This document shows positions 21,567 through 23,081 of a stretch of DNA of 23,081 nt, in pieces; the stretch's first letter is position 1; every line of letters begins with the position of its first letter. Origin of the DNA: JBDRHL01 sp043816955. Lineage in GTDB: Bacteria > Planctomycetota > Phycisphaerae > Sedimentisphaerales > CAYZTY01. Location of the stretch: contig JBDRHL010000096.1 in NCBI GenBank assembly GCA_043816955.1, positions 1 to 23,081 on the forward strand. Reading direction: 5' to 3'. The notes under the pieces were generated by a model. The model was given only the letters and a program-made list of their open reading frames with translations, made no database searches and had not been told where the DNA came from. A program made the position numbers and the translations under genes.

Positions 21567-22475
21567 TCAGAGTAAACGCTCTTTTCTCATCCACTCCACT
21601 GCCCGCGCTAAGGTCTGCTCCGGCGTGTATCTGGGTTTATATCCCAATAAGGTTTTTGCTTTAGATATATCCGGACACATGTGGGCTTTGAAATGCCACC
21701 AGGAAGTCTTGCCCGGACTAATTTTTTCAATGTACTGCCGCCAGGAAACTCTTTTGATGGGTATTTGCTTATCATAAATTTTGCCATAGGCAGCAACAAA
21801 TTGCGTTGCTGTCAGCGCATATGCAGAACCGACATTGAACATTTGCGACGCGGCCTTATCGGGATTTAAGACGGCACACAAAAAACATTGAGCAATATCT
21901 TCAGCATCACACGGCCCTATCAAAGCATCCGGCCCGTCAGGCAAAATTACTTCCATGCCCGCTGCATGCTGTTTATGAACCTCAATATTTCGCCCGCCAA
22001 CGCATTCAAGAGGAATTTTACCGGGGCCGCAAATATTAGGAGGCAGTATTCCCGTAAAAGCTGTATCGCCCTTGGCGCTTTCTTCAAGCATCTTCAGGAA
22101 ATATTCCATGCGCTGGGTATAAAATACAGGCGGCGTCTGGAGCGTTTCCGGCGTCGGAACTATTACAGGTTCACCCAGCATCCAAAGAGAGCCGCAGCCT
22201 ATTACATGTTTAACATGCTTTTTCAGTTTTTGATATACAAGCCACGTATCGCCGGGCATATTGACGACCACCTCGGGGTGAAGGTCCCTGATCTGCTCAA
22301 GGGATTTTTCATCGTTGACATCAAAAGTTATGTATTTTATTTTTGCCCATCTATTTGTTTTGGGAACAGGTGTTTTACCAGTACCGACGACTGTAACTTC
22401 GCACCCAGCCTCAACAAGCATCGGAGCCATGAACTTCCCCACATGTCCGGTGCCGCCAATTACAATTACTTTCAT
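21567..22475 (-). CDS. NAD-dependent epimerase/dehydratase (extended SDR)
   Basis: A 302-residue extended short-chain dehydrogenase. MKVIVIGGTGHVG has the GxxGxxG loop (Gly7, Gly10, Gly13). Later family traits are ILPPNICGPGKIPLE, DAEDIAQCFLCAV and NVGSAYALTATQFV, and a C-terminal part YKPRYTPEQTLARAVEWMRK as in sugar-nucleotide epimerases. The usual YxxxK active site reads YTQRM (Tyr119, with Met123 in place of Lys), so catalysis may be altered or the motif may be displaced. The substrate is unknown. The ATG at 22475 follows AGGAAGG. Its stop lies about 20 bases beyond the tRNA-Gly, converging with it. Confidence 0.85.
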   Translation of the reverse strand: MKVIVIGGTGHVGKFMAPMLVEAGCEVTVVGTGKTPVPKTNRWAKIKYITFDVNDEKSLEQIRDLHPEVVVNMPGDTWLVYQKLKKHVKHVIGCGSLWMLGEPVIVPTPETLQTPPVFYTQRMEYFLKMLEESAKGDTAFTGILPPNICGPGKIPLECVGGRNIEVHKQHAAGMEVILPDGPDALIGPCDAEDIAQCFLCAVLNPDKAASQMFNVGSAYALTATQFVAAYGKIYDKQIPIKRVSWRQYIEKISPGKTSWWHFKAHMCPDISKAKTLLGYKPRYTPEQTLARAVEWMRKERLL

Positions 22476-22509
22476 TTTTTTGCCTTCCTGTAAATTTTTA
22501 ACAGCCTTT

Positions 22510-22954
22510 TAGTTTTTTTGCTGAACCGCAAGATCGATCTTATCATATGCACCGGCAAATGACAAGAATGCACTGAAAATCACCCGCAGTATATGCTGTA
22601 TGAACCCCGACGACACAGTTGTCTGTCTTGCCGGCGTTGCCGCATCATTGCCACTGCACAGCAGCGGTGTGAGAGCCTTTTTTGGGATTGCCCGAATCAT
22701 CGACAATTCCGACAGCCGATGAATGGGCGTATTTATGAGCCACAAGCCATTGAAGCTTGTCCCTCATACGTTGATGATCCCACGGAAGTATGGACAGAAA
22801 ACACTGCAGCGTCCTCGGTGGAATGTTGGCCGCAAGAGCAATTCTTTCGCGGCAGGTTGGAAAGCTGGCCCTTGACGTAGGCACGAATGTTCTGCCGCGA
22901 GCCGCTGCGGCTGAAGCAATCATCAAACTGCGACAAAAATGGAGACTGTAGCAA
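22510..22954 (-). pseudogene. IS701-family transposase pseudogene (frameshift and stop)
   Basis: From an ATG at 22954 the minus strand reads QFDDCFSRSGSRQNIRAYVK and NLPRKN, the N-terminus of IS701-type DDE transposases. The frame then shifts near 22840, and IALAANIPPRTLQCFLSI, VGIVDDSGNPKKG and AVQWQ follow in another frame. Next comes a TGA where the family has Trp (QW-CG), and then CGNAGKTDNCVVGVHTAY. VDD holds the first catalytic Asp. The rest decays after about 22560, so the C-terminal half with the other catalytic residues is gone. At least one frameshift, one nonsense change and a truncation make it inactive. Motif recognition only. Confidence 0.8.
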
Positions 22955-23037
22955 ATTTACCGGTATTTTTAATGTGTTAGGACGGTGATGTCCGATATAT
23001 CCTTCAGAAAGTTATTGTTTTTCTGGAGGACAATAAA

Positions 23038-23081
23038 ATGTATGGACCCGGAGAATATGTTCCTGATGCAACCGAAGGAAT
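23038..23081 (+). CDS. Start of an unidentified gene
   Basis: An ATG at 23038 follows CTGGAGGA (23023-23030) with good spacing, and the frame stays open to the window edge: MYGPGEYVPDATEG. The strong ribosome binding site is the main support. With 14 residues visible the product cannot be named. Confidence 0.4.
   Translation, partial: MYGPGEYVPDATEG

Noticed and set aside
22593..22880. 95-codon plus-strand frame
   Set aside because: Antisense to the IS701 pseudogene, which explains the sequence better.

Overview
The window looks like a piece of a planctomycete chromosome, most likely class Phycisphaerae (Sedimentisphaerales-like). The taxonomic clues are a secreted FG-GAP-repeat protein ending in the short dockerin-like segment common in that group, a PEP-CTERM-like tail, many coiled-coil or secreted proteins of no clear family, moderate GC content and relaxed start-codon use (ATG, GTG, TTG). 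This is an inference from protein character; no marker was aligned.

Layout. The left part (1-4100) is accessory. It holds the start of a secreted HEAT-like protein (minus), a decayed IS1380-type transposase remnant, an MntA/HepT (MNT-HEPN) toxin-antitoxin pair, and a promoter with a long structured leader. The leader leads into the FG-GAP/dockerin gene, which has an in-frame PEP-CTERM-like tail lying beyond its stop codon. Then come a short signal-peptide stub that runs into a pair of REP-like palindromes, and a RAYT (REP-associated tyrosine transposase)-like HUH gene. From 4117 to 6868 two genes diverge: a REC-PAS-REC regulator without an output domain (minus) and a membrane-anchored coiled-coil protein (plus).

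The centre (7179-15050) is a conserved plus-strand block: rpsB, tsf, pyrH, frr, a 1018-residue AsmA-like envelope protein and a YihY/BrkB membrane protein. Overlapping sigma70-like promoters precede rpsB, a hairpin separates rpsB and tsf, and a promoter inside the tsf 3' end can drive pyrH-frr.

The right part (15065-21455) is all minus strand. One tightly packed run is asd-truA-glycosyltransferase-polyol dehydrogenase-yjbQ, with overlaps of 4 and 25 bases. A second run is a small unknown ORF, tadA and hisF. A plus-strand tRNA-Gly(CCC), a minus-strand SDR-type epimerase gene, an IS701-type transposase pseudogene and the start of a further gene finish the window.

I did not find a clearly new multi-gene defence or biosynthetic system. 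The most interesting places are the 3275-3512 junction (stop codon, PEP-CTERM-like tail, signal-peptide stub, REP pair next to a RAYT), the structured leader at 1539-1945, and the membrane-anchored SH3-like/coiled-coil protein diverging from an orphan REC-PAS-REC regulator.
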